The notes: generated by a model not told the origin, from the letters alone. A stretch of DNA of 64,000 bases from Streptomyces sp. NBC_00690 (GCF_036226685.1 NZ_CP109009.1:372001-436000); one strand, 5' to 3'; counted from the first letter of the stretch, positions 43,601-53,042 are shown. Made by a program: numbers and translations.

Positions 43601-46600
43601 CCAGGAAGCGGTGCGGGAGAAAGAAGTGGCTTTGTGCGTGGGCCAGTTCGTCGTCAGCCGGGGAAGGGGAGTAGAAGGCTCGGCCGGAGGGGATCCACCA
43701 GCCGTCGTGATCGTCCTGCCGTACATAGCCGGCGGGGCCGGACAGCAGCGCGTCGTCCACCCGGTCGCCGTAGAGTGCCGTCACCAGACTGGGAGTGAGG
43801 GCCAGTCGGTGGCTCAGATCCGGCAGGGCTTTCGGCTCCAGCGAGCCCAGGGGCAGCGGACCGGTGAGATCGTCACGGCGGAATCGGGTCCGGGTGTGGG
43901 CGAGCAACCTGCGCGTGGGGGCCATCGGTGCCTCGTCCCACCGCTCGTTGGGCACCTCCCGGGTGGTCGACTTCAGCTGCGCGTCCAACTCGGCTGGGCT
44001 GAACAACCGGCCCTCGGGACGCAGTCCCCACACCTCCCAGACGCGGGTCTCGCACAGCGCCGGGGTGCGGTAGGCATCGGGCAGGTCGACGGCGTTGGTG
44101 TAGCGGTGCCGGGTGTGGACGACATGGAGGCGTTCCTGGGGCGCCCGGTCGCCCGGGATGGACGGGGTGTCCGGGCAGGGCCGGCCGCGCCCGTAGGCGA
44201 TGGACGCCGAGCTCAGCACATTGCCGAAGTCATCGACCTCCAGCACCACTTCATGGCCGATCCTCGGATCGAGGGTGCGCTCGTAGTGCCCTGTGATGGA
44301 TTCCTTCGGGTGGACGAGGAACACCGCGTGCGGCGCCTCGGCCCCCGACAGCCCGGGGTCGCGATCGGCGTGTTGCAGCAGCCGGACGGTGTAGTTGTGC
44401 TCGGAGACGGTGTACGGGCGGGCCGCGGCCTCGGTGCCGTCGAGGGCGTACACCTCGTGGCGCAGTACGGCGCCACGGAGCGCCCGATGGGCCTGGCGGC
44501 GTTCGTCCGGGGTGAGCGGGGTGTCCGGGAGTGTCGATTCAGCGAGGTGTGTTCGGCCCACGACCGTGCCGCCGTCCGCCTCCCGGAAGGGCTCGTTGCC
44601 CGGCCGTCGGGCGATCCGTCCGTCGTCTGCCGCTCCCGTGTGGAACCAGGTCCTGGTCAGCACAGGCGGCACATGTGCGGCGGGGTCGCGGTTGGTGGCG
44701 GGCGTGGCGGCGAGTGCGGCGAAGGTCTCGGTGTCCCACTGCTCGACCATGCCGAAGCCGTGGAACTCGCGCTCGATGCCGTCGAAGTGACCGTCGTGGT
44801 AGGCGTATCGGGAGGTGAACCGATTGCCACTGATCCGGTCCACGGTCTCGATCCGCTCGACGACGTGCACCGGGAACGGCAGCCGGGTGCGCCAGGGCCG
44901 TCCTGCGGCCCGGTCCGCGAGCGAGAACACGGTCGAGCGCGCGTAGCTGACCCGGGTCTCGGCGCCTAGTCCGTTGGACATGTGCACGAGCAGACGCGGT
45001 TTCTCTCCGCCCATCAGAGAGACATAGCGGACATGCCGGCCGCTGTCGCCGGGAAGCGGTGACGACCACACCAGACAGGCGGTTCCGTTGCCCAACAGAT
45101 CCACCGTGGCGACCTGCGACAACGTGTCCGCACGGGGAAAGGGAACGGGCAATTCGGCCACGGGTGCCCAACTGTTCCCGGAGCGATTGCGGTGGATCAG
45201 CACGGCCGAGCGATGGAGATAGAGGATGTCGACCGTGCCCGTGCCGTCGATGTCCGCGAGCCGGACGCGCCGCTGGTCGAACTGGTCCGGCTCGTCGAAC
45301 CAGGGAGCGTCGCCCATCACGGTCTTCGGCCCGAACCGGCCGTACCCCAGATTCGGCCAGTAGCAGACCTCGCCATTGCGAATGCGTACCAGATCGGTCA
45401 ATCCATCGCCGGACATGTCGGCGAGGTGGATCGACTGCTCCCGGTCGGCGAGCACGAGTCGGGGCCCGGACTCCTCGTCCAGGGACGGCCGGACGCGCTG
45501 CGCGGGACCGAAGCCGTCCTCGGCGAGCGAGGGGTACCAGCTGATCACTTCGTCCTCGGTGATCAGTACATCGGCGAGACCGTCGCCGGTGAGGTCCACG
45601 AGCCTCAGGTTCGGGTCGCGCCACTGCAGACCGGGCAGTGTCGAGAAGGGGCGGAACGGCAACCAGTCCGCGTCGGTGGTGCGCTCGTAGAAGCCGGGTG
45701 CCCCGCCTTCGAACTCGACCAGATCGAGCTGTCCGTCACCGGCGAGGTCGACGAGTTGGGCTCCACCGTCGAGCCTCGGCGCGGGGCGGGGCGCGACCTG
45801 TCGTACGGGCTCGTACCGACCCTCCCCCAGGGCGCGCCGGTAGAACCAGCCACCTGCCTGTTCGGTCAGGATGCCCGCCAGACCGTCGCCGTCGAGATCG
45901 ACCCATCGATAGCCGGGGCCGTCGGGTCCCGTCGGCAGGTTCTCCAGGCTCTCCGGGGGGAGCTCGTGCAGTTTGGGGTCGATCCGTGCCTCGGTGTAAC
46001 CGAACTCCAGCGGGGGCAGCGGTTTGCGTACATATCCACCGGAGCTGGGCAGACGGCGGTATCCGGCCTGAGTCACCGATTCGATGGTGGAGGCCGTGGG
46101 GTCCTCACGGTAGGCGAAGTCCGTGGACCCAACGAGGCAGTCCCGACCGACGCCCGGCTCATCGGGGAAGTGGTGGAACATCAGCGCGCGTCGACAGAGG
46201 CGATGGGTCCGCACCTCAAATCCCGCGCGGTACGTCGAGAACGGATCGAGCCGACAAGTCCAGCGGGCGGTCTCGGCGGGGAGCGGACGGGTCGGATCAT
46301 GCTCGCCGTAGTCGAAGACGAGCTCGAACATCCACTCGGGCTCGGGTGCGGCGGTCTCGGGGACGACGCGGCTGGGGTGGTCAGAACGGTCGGGCGGGTC
46401 GAGGTGCGGCGCCGTCCACGGGGGGTTCACCGAAACGGAGGCGGCCCGATCGTTCCGGGCAGTGTCTGACGAGCGGAGATCGTTCACCGGCTCGTCGGAA
46501 CTGACACATGTCAGATCCGGATCGGTCCAACGCGGTGTCCTGTTGCCGTAGCTGATCCGCTTCGGATATCGGTTCGCCGACCGGGCCGCAGGGGTCCGAT

Positions 46601-47315
46601 GTCGCTCGTGTGCGGCCCCAAGGTCGACGCCTTGGGAGTCCTCCGCCTTGTACTCGTACACCATCGCATTGCCGCTGGAGTCATAGCTATCGCAGATCAG
46701 CCAGGTGAAGATGCGCAAGGGGTCGGCAGGGTCGGCGATGCGGCTGCCGGGCGTCCGACCGTAGAGGCTGGTCACGTTCCCGACCGAGATGGACCGCCAG
46801 TGGGTGTCCCCGGTGACAGCGTCCGTCCATCGCTCGATGCGGGCGAACAGCCCCTCGGTACGAGGCCGGTAGCGGCGCACCCGGTACGCGTGCCCACCGA
46901 GGGTGCGCACGCGTCGACACGGGCCAGGCTCTGGAACGAGATCCTCCGCTCCCGAGATCAGGAAGACGTCCTCGGGGTCGTCCCCGTAGCGCGGCAACCC
47001 CTTGTCGGTCTTGCGGGTGATGGCGGGCAGCGAAACCTGCCAGCCGTAGCCGAACGGACCGTTTCCCGAACCGGAGTCGTAGCGCAGGGCCAGGGAGGGG
47101 CCGAAGCCCGAGCGGCCGGGGCTGGCGGCCAAGGGGACCGAGAGCGTCCCGGTGCCGTTGGCCGCGTTGGTCTCGAACTTCTCGCCGATCCCACGGATCG
47201 CTCCACCCCCCTTGGGGAGGGTGACGGAGGGAGGTTGTACGCCAGTGTCGTCCTGACGCGCTGTGGTGGGCGAGGATTGGCGGGAGGGGGCAGGCGGAAC
47301 TACTGCGTCCGGCAT
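39504..47315 (-). CDS. Tc toxin TcB-TcC fusion (SpvB/RHS protein with C-terminal toxin domain)
   Basis: The 2603-aa protein starts at ATG 47315 (GGAGG nine bases upstream). It has an SpvB domain (FETNAANGTGTLSVPLA, GYGWQVSLPAITR), VCBS/FG-GAP-like repeats of the TcB middle region (VDLDGDGLAG, VDLTGDGLADVL, ADIDGTGTVDIL), a TcB C-terminal mid domain, and many RHS/YD repeats (RYSYDAVGNIL, YTYDAHGNTL). The RHS core ends near residue 2235 with ETGLYYHGARYYAPWLGRWSSVDPAG and NNPVTLSDPTG, whose aspartates fit the self-cleaving protease of TcC cocoons. About 370 variable residues follow as cargo. TcB and TcC are usually separate genes; here they are one. First gene of the toxin operon. Confidence 0.92.
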   Translation of the reverse strand: MPDAVVPPAPSRQSSPTTARQDDTGVQPPSVTLPKGGGAIRGIGEKFETNAANGTGTLSVPLAASPGRSGFGPSLALRYDSGSGNGPFGYGWQVSLPAITRKTDKGLPRYGDDPEDVFLISGAEDLVPEPGPCRRVRTLGGHAYRVRRYRPRTEGLFARIERWTDAVTGDTHWRSISVGNVTSLYGRTPGSRIADPADPLRIFTWLICDSYDSSGNAMVYEYKAEDSQGVDLGAAHERHRTPAARSANRYPKRISYGNRTPRWTDPDLTCVSSDEPVNDLRSSDTARNDRAASVSVNPPWTAPHLDPPDRSDHPSRVVPETAAPEPEWMFELVFDYGEHDPTRPLPAETARWTCRLDPFSTYRAGFEVRTHRLCRRALMFHHFPDEPGVGRDCLVGSTDFAYREDPTASTIESVTQAGYRRLPSSGGYVRKPLPPLEFGYTEARIDPKLHELPPESLENLPTGPDGPGYRWVDLDGDGLAGILTEQAGGWFYRRALGEGRYEPVRQVAPRPAPRLDGGAQLVDLAGDGQLDLVEFEGGAPGFYERTTDADWLPFRPFSTLPGLQWRDPNLRLVDLTGDGLADVLITEDEVISWYPSLAEDGFGPAQRVRPSLDEESGPRLVLADREQSIHLADMSGDGLTDLVRIRNGEVCYWPNLGYGRFGPKTVMGDAPWFDEPDQFDQRRVRLADIDGTGTVDILYLHRSAVLIHRNRSGNSWAPVAELPVPFPRADTLSQVATVDLLGNGTACLVWSSPLPGDSGRHVRYVSLMGGEKPRLLVHMSNGLGAETRVSYARSTVFSLADRAAGRPWRTRLPFPVHVVERIETVDRISGNRFTSRYAYHDGHFDGIEREFHGFGMVEQWDTETFAALAATPATNRDPAAHVPPVLTRTWFHTGAADDGRIARRPGNEPFREADGGTVVGRTHLAESTLPDTPLTPDERRQAHRALRGAVLRHEVYALDGTEAAARPYTVSEHNYTVRLLQHADRDPGLSGAEAPHAVFLVHPKESITGHYERTLDPRIGHEVVLEVDDFGNVLSSASIAYGRGRPCPDTPSIPGDRAPQERLHVVHTRHRYTNAVDLPDAYRTPALCETRVWEVWGLRPEGRLFSPAELDAQLKSTTREVPNERWDEAPMAPTRRLLAHTRTRFRRDDLTGPLPLGSLEPKALPDLSHRLALTPSLVTALYGDRVDDALLSGPAGYVRQDDHDGWWIPSGRAFYSPSPADDELAHAQSHFFLPHRFLDPFGALTEVSYDPYDLLTRQVCDPVGNLVTVGERDADGRVSGNGNDYRVLSPRLVTDANGNRAEVLFDALGLVVATAVTGKSGEARGDTLDGIDPDPDDALVADYFKAPLTDPHRHLGGATTRVLYDLFAYARTRRQERPACPALSTLTREVHAHELAEGEQSPVQQSFSYSDGFGREIQQKAQAEPGPLTEGGPVVAGRWVGTGWTVFNNKGKPVRIYEPFFSVTHSFEFAVAVGVSPVLFYDPVERVVATLHPDDTWEKVTFDPWHQETWDLNDTVLADPREDPDVGGYLRRYLSGRDEWRSWYGRRIDGSLGAAERSAAEKTAVHAATPATQWLDSLGRPFLSQAHNRFRDGDTTREERYTTRHHLDIEGRERRIVDPLGRTLVRQDFDLVSGKALVDSADAGVTVALQDCGGTTMLSWDGRGHTTRLTYDALRRPVGVHVRQDSGPELLVERTVYGESHPDAEALNLRTRYHQHYDGAGVVTAERHDFKGNVLRTSRLLATEYRETVDWAPLDPLSDAEIIDHVPYGLLEPDEFVLTTTYDALNRPITIVSPDRSVLRPGYNSAGLLERVDVRLREADPQWTPFVTGIDYDARARRTLIHYGNAVRSEYTYDPMSHRLSRLRTVGRASVLQDLSYVYDPSGNVVHVRDDAQQTLYFDNTVVEPHTDHTFDALYRLVVASGREHIGSLPTPQPTWNDEARRHLTHPHDGTAMRTYTERYSYDAVGNILALVHRAARGDWTRNFHYREPSSLEPDRYGNRLTDTRVGAGPVEPYTYDAHGNTLSMPHLAAMGWDHRDRLQRVDRGGGGIVHYVYDTNGQRVRKVADRHNGTRQYERIYIGGFEAYREYRGDGKTIALERTTLHIMDDARRVARVENRTRGDDGSPEHLIRYQFDNLLGTVCLETDDQGVPTSYEEYHPFGTTSYQAVRFTGEPLKRYRFTGKERDEETGLYYHGARYYAPWLGRWSSVDPAGLLDGPAPYTYVRNNPVTLSDPTGHLSVGQWAGIGAAVLVGTVFTIATAGLAGPVVGATAAAVIGGIIGGAAGGVAGELMEAHVDGRSTSLGQVGKAAAIGGIAGGVLAGAGVGVSAALGTTAGKAVVSRVASSAIGQGAGGIAKRIGQSVVGRGASQANAAIKRWPERWGQRIADRVGTGPRVQAARTAQLAQQRAASTTRNAQSAEGVTREIASASGEETFNHSVGWRGGSDQSKGFTGALVESQGGLQLSTDGLRAQWGEGAYAFGGPLESGQTGSAFQFNVAPQTAIETVTIPNRPSIVRLVPPPGSHMVPIRITGSNFAPGVLEEGRQAAAQPIWFRPPVPFGYPRPSASDVSGLTGGLGQFGGVLVAPIAPQDDQSPTVPSVGVRF

Positions 47316-47852
47316 GGGACTTCGCCTCCATGGCCCTACGTTCAACACGCACTGCGGAAGCGGCTCTTGACGACAAAACGATAGGCCGCCTCCCCGGCCG
47401 AATCCCATCGCTCGGACGAGTGATTCGGATCTGCCGAAATCCAGCGAGCGCCGCATCCGGGCGTGCGGCCGTTGGCATGCGCCGGTCCGTACGCGCCGGC
47501 CCGCCGTGGTCCCTCGTACGCGCATCGCGGGCGCCCCGGCCGAGCGAGCACACACCGACCGCGTAAATCAGCGGCCTCCTTGGCTCGGAGCGGTGGATCC
47601 CGGTGTGGTGCCCACCTCCCCTGGCAACCCGACCTCGGTGGGCCGCCCGTCGTCGACGTCGCGGTGCTCTGCGGCGTCGGGTGGAAGAACTGACCTCGCC
47701 TCACCGGCCAGGGGAGACAACGGCAATGTCCCCGTCACGACGGTCGGGCGAGCGGCTGTACGGGGGACGTTCGTGGTGCAGGCGGCTGACGCTCGACGAC
47801 TCCAGTGCAAGCGCCACTGCCGAGCCCCTCCTCAGGGGTACTGATCGCGACC
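47316..47852. other. Divergent spacer between the toxin operon and the surface-protein gene
   Basis: About 540 bp with no supported gene. It must hold both promoters. No clear palindrome or regulator site was found. CAGGGG near 47832-47837 is a distant candidate ribosome site for the plus-strand gene. Confidence 0.5.
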
Positions 47853-50369
47853 ATGGTGAAAGCACAGCAACCCGCGCGATTCCGCGGGCGAAGAACTCTG
47901 GGCCTCCTCGCGGCAACGGTGCTCTGTGCATGGGGAGCGGGGACGCCGGGTCTCTCGACAGCTGCCGACTTCGGCGGTCGTACGAGCGTCGTGGCTCAAC
48001 CGGCGACGGGCGCTCTGCTCGCGGGTACCCCACTGGTGCAGGAGACGTTCACGGGCGCGACCGCGGATGCCGGATTCGTCGCCGTGGGGTCGGCGTGCCT
48101 CACGGGAGCCGCAACCGCCCCGGTGGCGGGTCCGGGCAGTCATCCGCTCGGCGGGTGCCCGGCGGCACAGACCGGTCCCGTTCCTCCGACCGGCGGCGCA
48201 CCGAACGGGTACCTCCAGCTCACCGACGCCTCCAACGACCAGGCCGGCGCGGTCCTGTACGACCAAGCGCTGCCCGCGGCCGAGGGCCTCGACGTCACCT
48301 TCGACCAGTGGCAGTACGGCAGCACGACCCCTGCGACCCCCGCGGACGGCATTTCGTTCTTCCTGGTCGACGGTGATACGGCGCTCACGCACCCCGGTGC
48401 CTTCGGCGGCAGCCTCGGCTACGCGCAGAAACTGCCGGACGACAACCCCGCCAATGCCTTCCTTCCCGGCGTGGACCGGGGCTACCTCGGTATCGGGCTG
48501 GACGTCCTGGGCAACTACTTCGGCGACTGGGAACAGCGCGGCAACGGTTGTGCCACGCGCTCACCGGCCGGCACCGAGTTCCGGATTCCCGCTCCGGGAG
48601 CCAACATGGTGACCGTCCGCGGCCCGGGTGACGGCATCGAGGGGTACTGCTTCCTCACCGCGTCCACCGACAACTTCTCCACCAGCGGCCCTTGGCCGTC
48701 CACGCTGCCCGGGGAACTCCAGGGGCCGCTGACCGCATTGCCGCCCGGGGCCACCCCCGCCGAGGCGGAAGCCGCTCTGGAGCCCTCGCGCCGCCGGGTC
48801 AACGTGCACCTGACCCCGGCCCCCGATCCGGTGCTGACGGTGACGATCGACTTCAACGACGGCACCGGCGCCCACCAGGTGATCTCCACCCCCGCCCCCG
48901 AACCGGTCCCGGCCACCTACAAGTTCGGCTTCGCCGGATCGACGGGACTCTTCACCGACGTCCATCTGATCCGCAATGTCACGATCACCACCGAGCGTCC
49001 GCTGCCCGCGCTCGATCTGGTGAAGCAGGTGCACCAACCGGTGCCCGCGCTACTGGAGGAGGGAACCGAGGTTCCTTACGACTTCGTGGTCACCAACTCG
49101 GGCGGTGCCCCCGTCACTCAGTTGACGGTGGACGATCCGAAGACGGGGCCGGTGAGCTGCCCGGTGACCACTCTCGGGGTGGGCGAGACGGTCACCTGCA
49201 CGGCGATCTACATCGTCACCGCCCAAGACGTGGCCGAGGGCTCCATCACGAACACCGCGATCGCCACGGCCACCTCCGGCACCACTCCGGTCACCTCGCC
49301 TCCGTCCGACGAGACGGTGCCGATCGCCCAGCCGCCGAGCATCGCCGTGGAGAAGGCCGTCGAGACTCCCGGCCCCTACAGTGCGGGTACCGAGGTGGAG
49401 TACGTCTACACAGTACGCAACACCGGCGGCCACCCGCTGACCGGCGTTCAGATCACGGACGATCGAGTCACCGGCATCATCTGCGAGGCGAGCACGCTGC
49501 AACCCGAGGGCCAAAGCGGCGACAGCACCACCTGTCGGGGCAGCTACACCGTCACCCAGGCGGATGCCGACGCGGGGTTCGTCACCAACACCGCGACCGC
49601 GAGCGGCACTGCAGAAGGCCGGACCGTCACCTCACCACCTGCTCAGGCGACCCTCCCCATCGAGGGCGGGCCTTCGGTCTCCTTGACCAAGCGGGTGACC
49701 AGCCCGGGCCCGCACCGGGTCGGGGACACCGTCCAGTACGCCTACACCGTCACCAACAGCGGCACCCGAACTTTGACCGCGGTACGCGTGGTCGACGACC
49801 ACATCACCACGGTCGTCTGTGACACGACGACCCTGGCACCCGGCGCGTCGACCGTCTGTCGTGGCGAATACATCATCACCGAGACGGACGGCGCCGCGGG
49901 CGAGGTCACCAACCGAGCGCAGGCAGCCGCGGAGGACCCCGCCGGGAACACCGTGGCGAGCGAGCTCGTGACGGCAACCGTGCGCATCCCACCGGTCAAG
50001 GGAGCGGTCAAGGTCCGCAAGACCGATGCGAAGAACGGCAGGGCGCTGGCGGGGGCGGTGTTCGAGCTGTGGAGGGAGACCAACGGCGTGGCCGGGCTCC
50101 AGACCACGGCCTCCGGCACCGTCGCGGCGGACGAGAGGCGCGGAGCCGGATGCGCCACGGACCGGGCGGGGGTGTGCGTCTTCGACGGTCTGCCCGCCGG
50201 CATGTACTACCTCAAGGAGACCGACGTCCCCGAGGGCTATGTCCTTCCTGCGCAGCCGGTGACCGGGCCCTACACGATCACCGCCCAGAACGCTGACACT
50301 CCCGTCACCGTCGACCTCGCCAACCAGCGCGGTGAGAACGGGAAGGGCAAGGACAAGGACAAGGGATAG
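47853..50369 (+). CDS. Secreted lectin-like/DUF11-repeat/SpaA-fold surface protein
   Basis: The 838-aa protein has a Sec-type signal peptide ([29 protein letters not shown]). An L-type-lectin-like domain follows at about 45-380 ([37 protein letters not shown]). Three DUF11/CARDB-like repeats of about 115 aa come next, each with a VTNSGG- or VRNTGG-type strand and TNTA-type end. The last domain is a SpaA/Cna-B-like prealbumin domain ([22 protein letters not shown] to [16 protein letters not shown]). The C-terminus is short and Lys/Asp/Gly-rich, with no LPxTG or membrane anchor, so it is probably released or held non-covalently. A role in adhesion is inferred. It is divergent from the toxin operon. 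Confidence 0.85.
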   Translation: MVKAQQPARFRGRRTLGLLAATVLCAWGAGTPGLSTAADFGGRTSVVAQPATGALLAGTPLVQETFTGATADAGFVAVGSACLTGAATAPVAGPGSHPLGGCPAAQTGPVPPTGGAPNGYLQLTDASNDQAGAVLYDQALPAAEGLDVTFDQWQYGSTTPATPADGISFFLVDGDTALTHPGAFGGSLGYAQKLPDDNPANAFLPGVDRGYLGIGLDVLGNYFGDWEQRGNGCATRSPAGTEFRIPAPGANMVTVRGPGDGIEGYCFLTASTDNFSTSGPWPSTLPGELQGPLTALPPGATPAEAEAALEPSRRRVNVHLTPAPDPVLTVTIDFNDGTGAHQVISTPAPEPVPATYKFGFAGSTGLFTDVHLIRNVTITTERPLPALDLVKQVHQPVPALLEEGTEVPYDFVVTNSGGAPVTQLTVDDPKTGPVSCPVTTLGVGETVTCTAIYIVTAQDVAEGSITNTAIATATSGTTPVTSPPSDETVPIAQPPSIAVEKAVETPGPYSAGTEVEYVYTVRNTGGHPLTGVQITDDRVTGIICEASTLQPEGQSGDSTTCRGSYTVTQADADAGFVTNTATASGTAEGRTVTSPPAQATLPIEGGPSVSLTKRVTSPGPHRVGDTVQYAYTVTNSGTRTLTAVRVVDDHITTVVCDTTTLAPGASTVCRGEYIITETDGAAGEVTNRAQAAAEDPAGNTVASELVTATVRIPPVKGAVKVRKTDAKNGRALAGAVFELWRETNGVAGLQTTASGTVAADERRGAGCATDRAGVCVFDGLPAGMYYLKETDVPEGYVLPAQPVTGPYTITAQNADTPVTVDLANQRGENGKGKDKDKG

Positions 50370-50404
50370 ACCGGAGGAGCATCGCACTCCCCACGGGCGT
50401 TGTT

Positions 50405-50445
50405 GTTGTCGTGCCGGGCTCACCGGGTGAGCCCGGCACGACAAC
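50405..50445. terminator. Very long perfect hairpin terminator
   Basis: GTTGTCGTGCCGGGCTCACC (50405-50424) and its exact complement at 50426-50445 are separated by one base. Twenty paired bases 36 bp after the surface-protein stop make it a strong terminator. Confidence 0.85.
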
Positions 50446-50637
50446 ACGTTGAGAGCGGCCTCGGCCCCAACACACGCCAGGCCCCACCGGCAGATCCATC
50501 GGGTCGGCGCCAGCCCTTCCACTGCCCGTCTTGCCAACAGGAACGGATACGGCGGCCCACCGTGCTGGGGCCTTCCCAACGAAGGGCAAGGATCTGCGTG
50601 ACTGCCCGATGTCACTGCCGTGCCTTACGTTGATGGC

Positions 50638-51063
50638 ATGACCACCTTCACCGACTTCAACTTCAAACTCCTCGTCGTCGAACAGCTCATGTACTCGGAC
50701 GAGACGCTCACCCCGAAGTTCAATCTCGCCGAGCACCTGGGCGTCGACGATCCCTTCGGCTACGCCGTCGAGAGGGACCTGGCCCATACCGTGCTGCCGG
50801 AGGCACGGGCCTTCTTCGAAGCACTGGAGATCAGTGACGAACTGCTGGCCAGTGTCGAGGTGCTGCTGGCGGACGGCGGCAACGAGGTCTACAACGAGTG
50901 CGCCCCGATGTGGGACGGCGAGGACGACCTCTTCGATGTCCGCTCACTCGACGACCTCGCGCTCCTGCCGAACCTCAAGTGCATAGAGGGCGCGGAGGAA
51001 GCACTCTTGGCCGTTTCCAACAAGCTGGAGATCCTGGCGGCGCGCGGCATCGCTGTCGAGTAG
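50638..51063 (+). CDS. Small acidic cytosolic protein of unknown function
   Basis: The 141-aa acidic protein begins MTTFTDFNFKLLVVEQLMY and contains EALEISDELLASVEVLLADGGNEVY and DLFDVRSLDDLALLPNLKCIEG. It resembles a conserved hypothetical family found in bacterial accessory regions (my impression is DUF6892-like). No signal peptide or membrane segment. The ATG at 50638 has no Shine-Dalgarno; GTG 50620 is an alternative. Isolated by terminators, it may be expressed alone. Confidence 0.75.
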   Translation: MTTFTDFNFKLLVVEQLMYSDETLTPKFNLAEHLGVDDPFGYAVERDLAHTVLPEARAFFEALEISDELLASVEVLLADGGNEVYNECAPMWDGEDDLFDVRSLDDLALLPNLKCIEGAEEALLAVSNKLEILAARGIAVE

Positions 51064-51449
51064 TCACCCGTCGACGGCCCACCGGTCCGCAGTACGCGCC
51101 CGACACCGACGACGGTCCGGTGGGCAGAGCACCCGGCATCCGCGCACTTTCTCTGCCACCAAGAGCGACTTCCCCCTAGACGAGGTCGAAGCACGAGCAC
51201 CACGACTCCCATCCGTTCCGTTTCCATCCGCATAGCACGCCCGGAGCCGCTTCCCCGGACGCCTCGCCGGTGTCGCAAGTGTGATCGCGGTGGACCCACC
51301 CGGCTTGTTGAAGCACACGAATACGGTCCAGGACCATGCGTCCCTGTGCCGTACTCCCGCACGCCTGACCAGGGCCCTTCCCCTCCCTTCCGGCCGACCG
51401 GAATGCTGATCGTGTTGAACGGCAAGCTGATTCTCTTCAGGAGGCATTC
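51064..51449. other. Intergenic region without a gene
   Basis: About 385 bp with no convincing frame. AGGAGG at 51439-51444 is the ribosome binding site of the next gene. No terminator or operator was recognised. Confidence 0.5.
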
Positions 51450-52046
51450 ATGAAGGTTGCGCGTTCGTTGGTCGTCGCTGTTGCGGCAGGAATTCTCATG
51501 GCCGGTTCGGGTGCCGCACTGGCCGCCCCGTCGGCGGCGGCGGTGAGCCGGTTCGACGACGGCAGTTTCGAGTACCCCACAGCGCCGGCGAACTCGTTCA
51601 CCACGGTCAACAGCGGGCAGGCAATCGGACCCTGGCAGGTCACCGCCGGAGGCGTGGACCTGATCGGCGAAGGATTCTGGCAGGCGGCCGAGGGAGGTCA
51701 GTCCGTCGACCTCAACGCAACCCAGGCGGGCACAGTGACCCAGACCTTCACCACGACCCCGGGTCGGACCTACACGGTCACCTATGCACTGGCCGCGAAC
51801 CCGGAGGGGGCCCCGGCCGTGAAGACCGGCAGGGTCCTCGTGGACGGTCAGAACTTCCAGGACTTCTCGTTCAACTCCACCGGGAAGACCCGTGCCGCCA
51901 TGGGCTATGTGCAACGGCAGGTGACGTTCGTGGCCAACGCGTCGACGACGACCCTCGGGTTCGCCAGCACCTCGCCCGGCGCCTATGGGCCCGTCATCGA
52001 CGACGTGCGCGTCACGGGCTCGTCGCCCTGTTCCTGTACCCCCTGA
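51450..52046 (+). CDS. Secreted choice-of-anchor C / DUF642-like protein
   Basis: The 198-aa protein has a clear Sec signal peptide (MKVARSLVVAVAAGILMAG, cleavage near AAPSAAA) and one beta-sandwich domain: FDDGSFEYPTAPANSFTTV, IGPWQVTAGGVDLIGEG, SVDLNATQAGTVTQTFTT and the final YGPVIDDVRVTG. This matches the DUF642/choice-of-anchor C galactose-binding-like family. It has no membrane anchor and a short Cys-containing tail (SPCSCTP). AGGAGG precedes the ATG. A carbohydrate- or wall-binding role is inferred from the fold. Confidence 0.87.
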   Translation: MKVARSLVVAVAAGILMAGSGAALAAPSAAAVSRFDDGSFEYPTAPANSFTTVNSGQAIGPWQVTAGGVDLIGEGFWQAAEGGQSVDLNATQAGTVTQTFTTTPGRTYTVTYALAANPEGAPAVKTGRVLVDGQNFQDFSFNSTGKTRAAMGYVQRQVTFVANASTTTLGFASTSPGAYGPVIDDVRVTGSSPCSCTP

Positions 52047-52176
52047 CGGCCCCACCGTCCTGACCGGGACGGAGAACTCCCCCGGTCGAGCCGATGGCAT
52101 CGGCCGGGGCGTATTCGGCGGAATGCCCTGACCGGCCTTCTGCTCTCACCGGTGCCACCCGGTCCGACCCTTCCTA

Positions 52177-52218
52177 CCACCGCACGGTGGCGAGCCATGG
52201 CCCGCCACCGTGCGGTGG
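52177..52218. promoter_or_regulatory. Nested palindrome: two operator-like units that also pair as a hairpin
   Basis: CCACCGCACGGTGG (52177-52190) and CCACCGTGCGGTGG (52205-52218) are each near-perfect 14-bp palindromes. As 16-bp arms (52177-52192 and 52203-52218) they also pair with each other around a 10-base loop. It sits 28 bp upstream of the TetR gene and 130 bp after the secreted-protein gene. It could be a double TetR operator, a terminator, or both. Confidence 0.65.
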
Positions 52219-52246
52219 TTCGTTGTGATCGTGAAACGATGGACTC

Positions 52247-52933
52247 ATGGTGCATCAGTCCGATCCGGACAATCGCGGTCGCTACGGTCGTCGCAAGCCA
52301 CGCCCGGGCCTGACCACGTCGGTCGTGGTGGCCGCCGGGCGCAGGGTGATCGAGCGCGACGGGTTGGACGCACTGACCATGCGTACCGTCGCGCGGGAGC
52401 TCGACACCGCGGCCACCTCGCTGTACCGGCACGTCGCGGACCGGGACGCCCTGCTCCTCGCCATCCTGGAACAGGTCGCCGAGGGACTGCCGGTGACGGT
52501 GCCCGGGGACACCGCAGGCGAACGGCTCCTGCGGCGGCTGATGGACGCTCACGACTACCTCGCGCATCACGTGTGGGTGTTGCACATCCTCATCCGTGGT
52601 GACCTCGTGGCCGAGACCGCCTTCTCCTTCGTCGACGCGTGCTTCGCGGACTTCCTGGAAGCCGGGCTTTCACCTCAGGAGGCGCTGGACGCGTACTGGG
52701 CGTGTTGGCACCTCATGCTGGGAGAGTTGCTCGCCCAGCACCCCCTCGTACCGCCGAAGGAGCCGAGCCAGCGCAGTGTGGCGGTGGAGGGGGCCGACAT
52801 CGACCGGCTGCCCGCCTTCGCTCGGGTGCTGGGGTCGACGCAGGACCGGGCCGCTGTGGGCCGGCTTCCCGAGGAACGGTTCGGCCGCGCCGTCGCGGCG
52901 TTGCTGAGCGCGCTCCTCGTGGACGGCGAGTGA
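52247..52933 (+). CDS. TetR/AcrR-family regulator
   Basis: The 228-aa protein has an N-terminal helix-turn-helix near residues 25-70 (RVIERDGLDALTMRTVARELDTAATSLYRHVADRDALL), the YRHV recognition helix of the family, and an all-helical ligand domain. It points toward the convergent metal-transporter genes, with no enzyme directly adjacent. The nested palindrome just upstream suggests autoregulation. Ligand unknown. Confidence 0.92.
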   Translation: MVHQSDPDNRGRYGRRKPRPGLTTSVVVAAGRRVIERDGLDALTMRTVARELDTAATSLYRHVADRDALLLAILEQVAEGLPVTVPGDTAGERLLRRLMDAHDYLAHHVWVLHILIRGDLVAETAFSFVDACFADFLEAGLSPQEALDAYWACWHLMLGELLAQHPLVPPKEPSQRSVAVEGADIDRLPAFARVLGSTQDRAAVGRLPEERFGRAVAALLSALLVDGE

Positions 52934-53042
52934 AACCCTTCGTACCAGAGGGGTTGGGATCGCCCCCTGCCGGTTGGTCCACGGGGCCTAGTAGTACGGG
53001 TGAGCGGACGGCGGGATCTGTCGGGCCGGAGCGCGGTCGGTC

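Noticed and set aside
42798..44969. 723-codon open frame on the plus strand
   Set aside because: It is antisense to the RHS region of the TcB-C fusion; repetitive Val/Gly/Arg composition mirrors the YD repeats.
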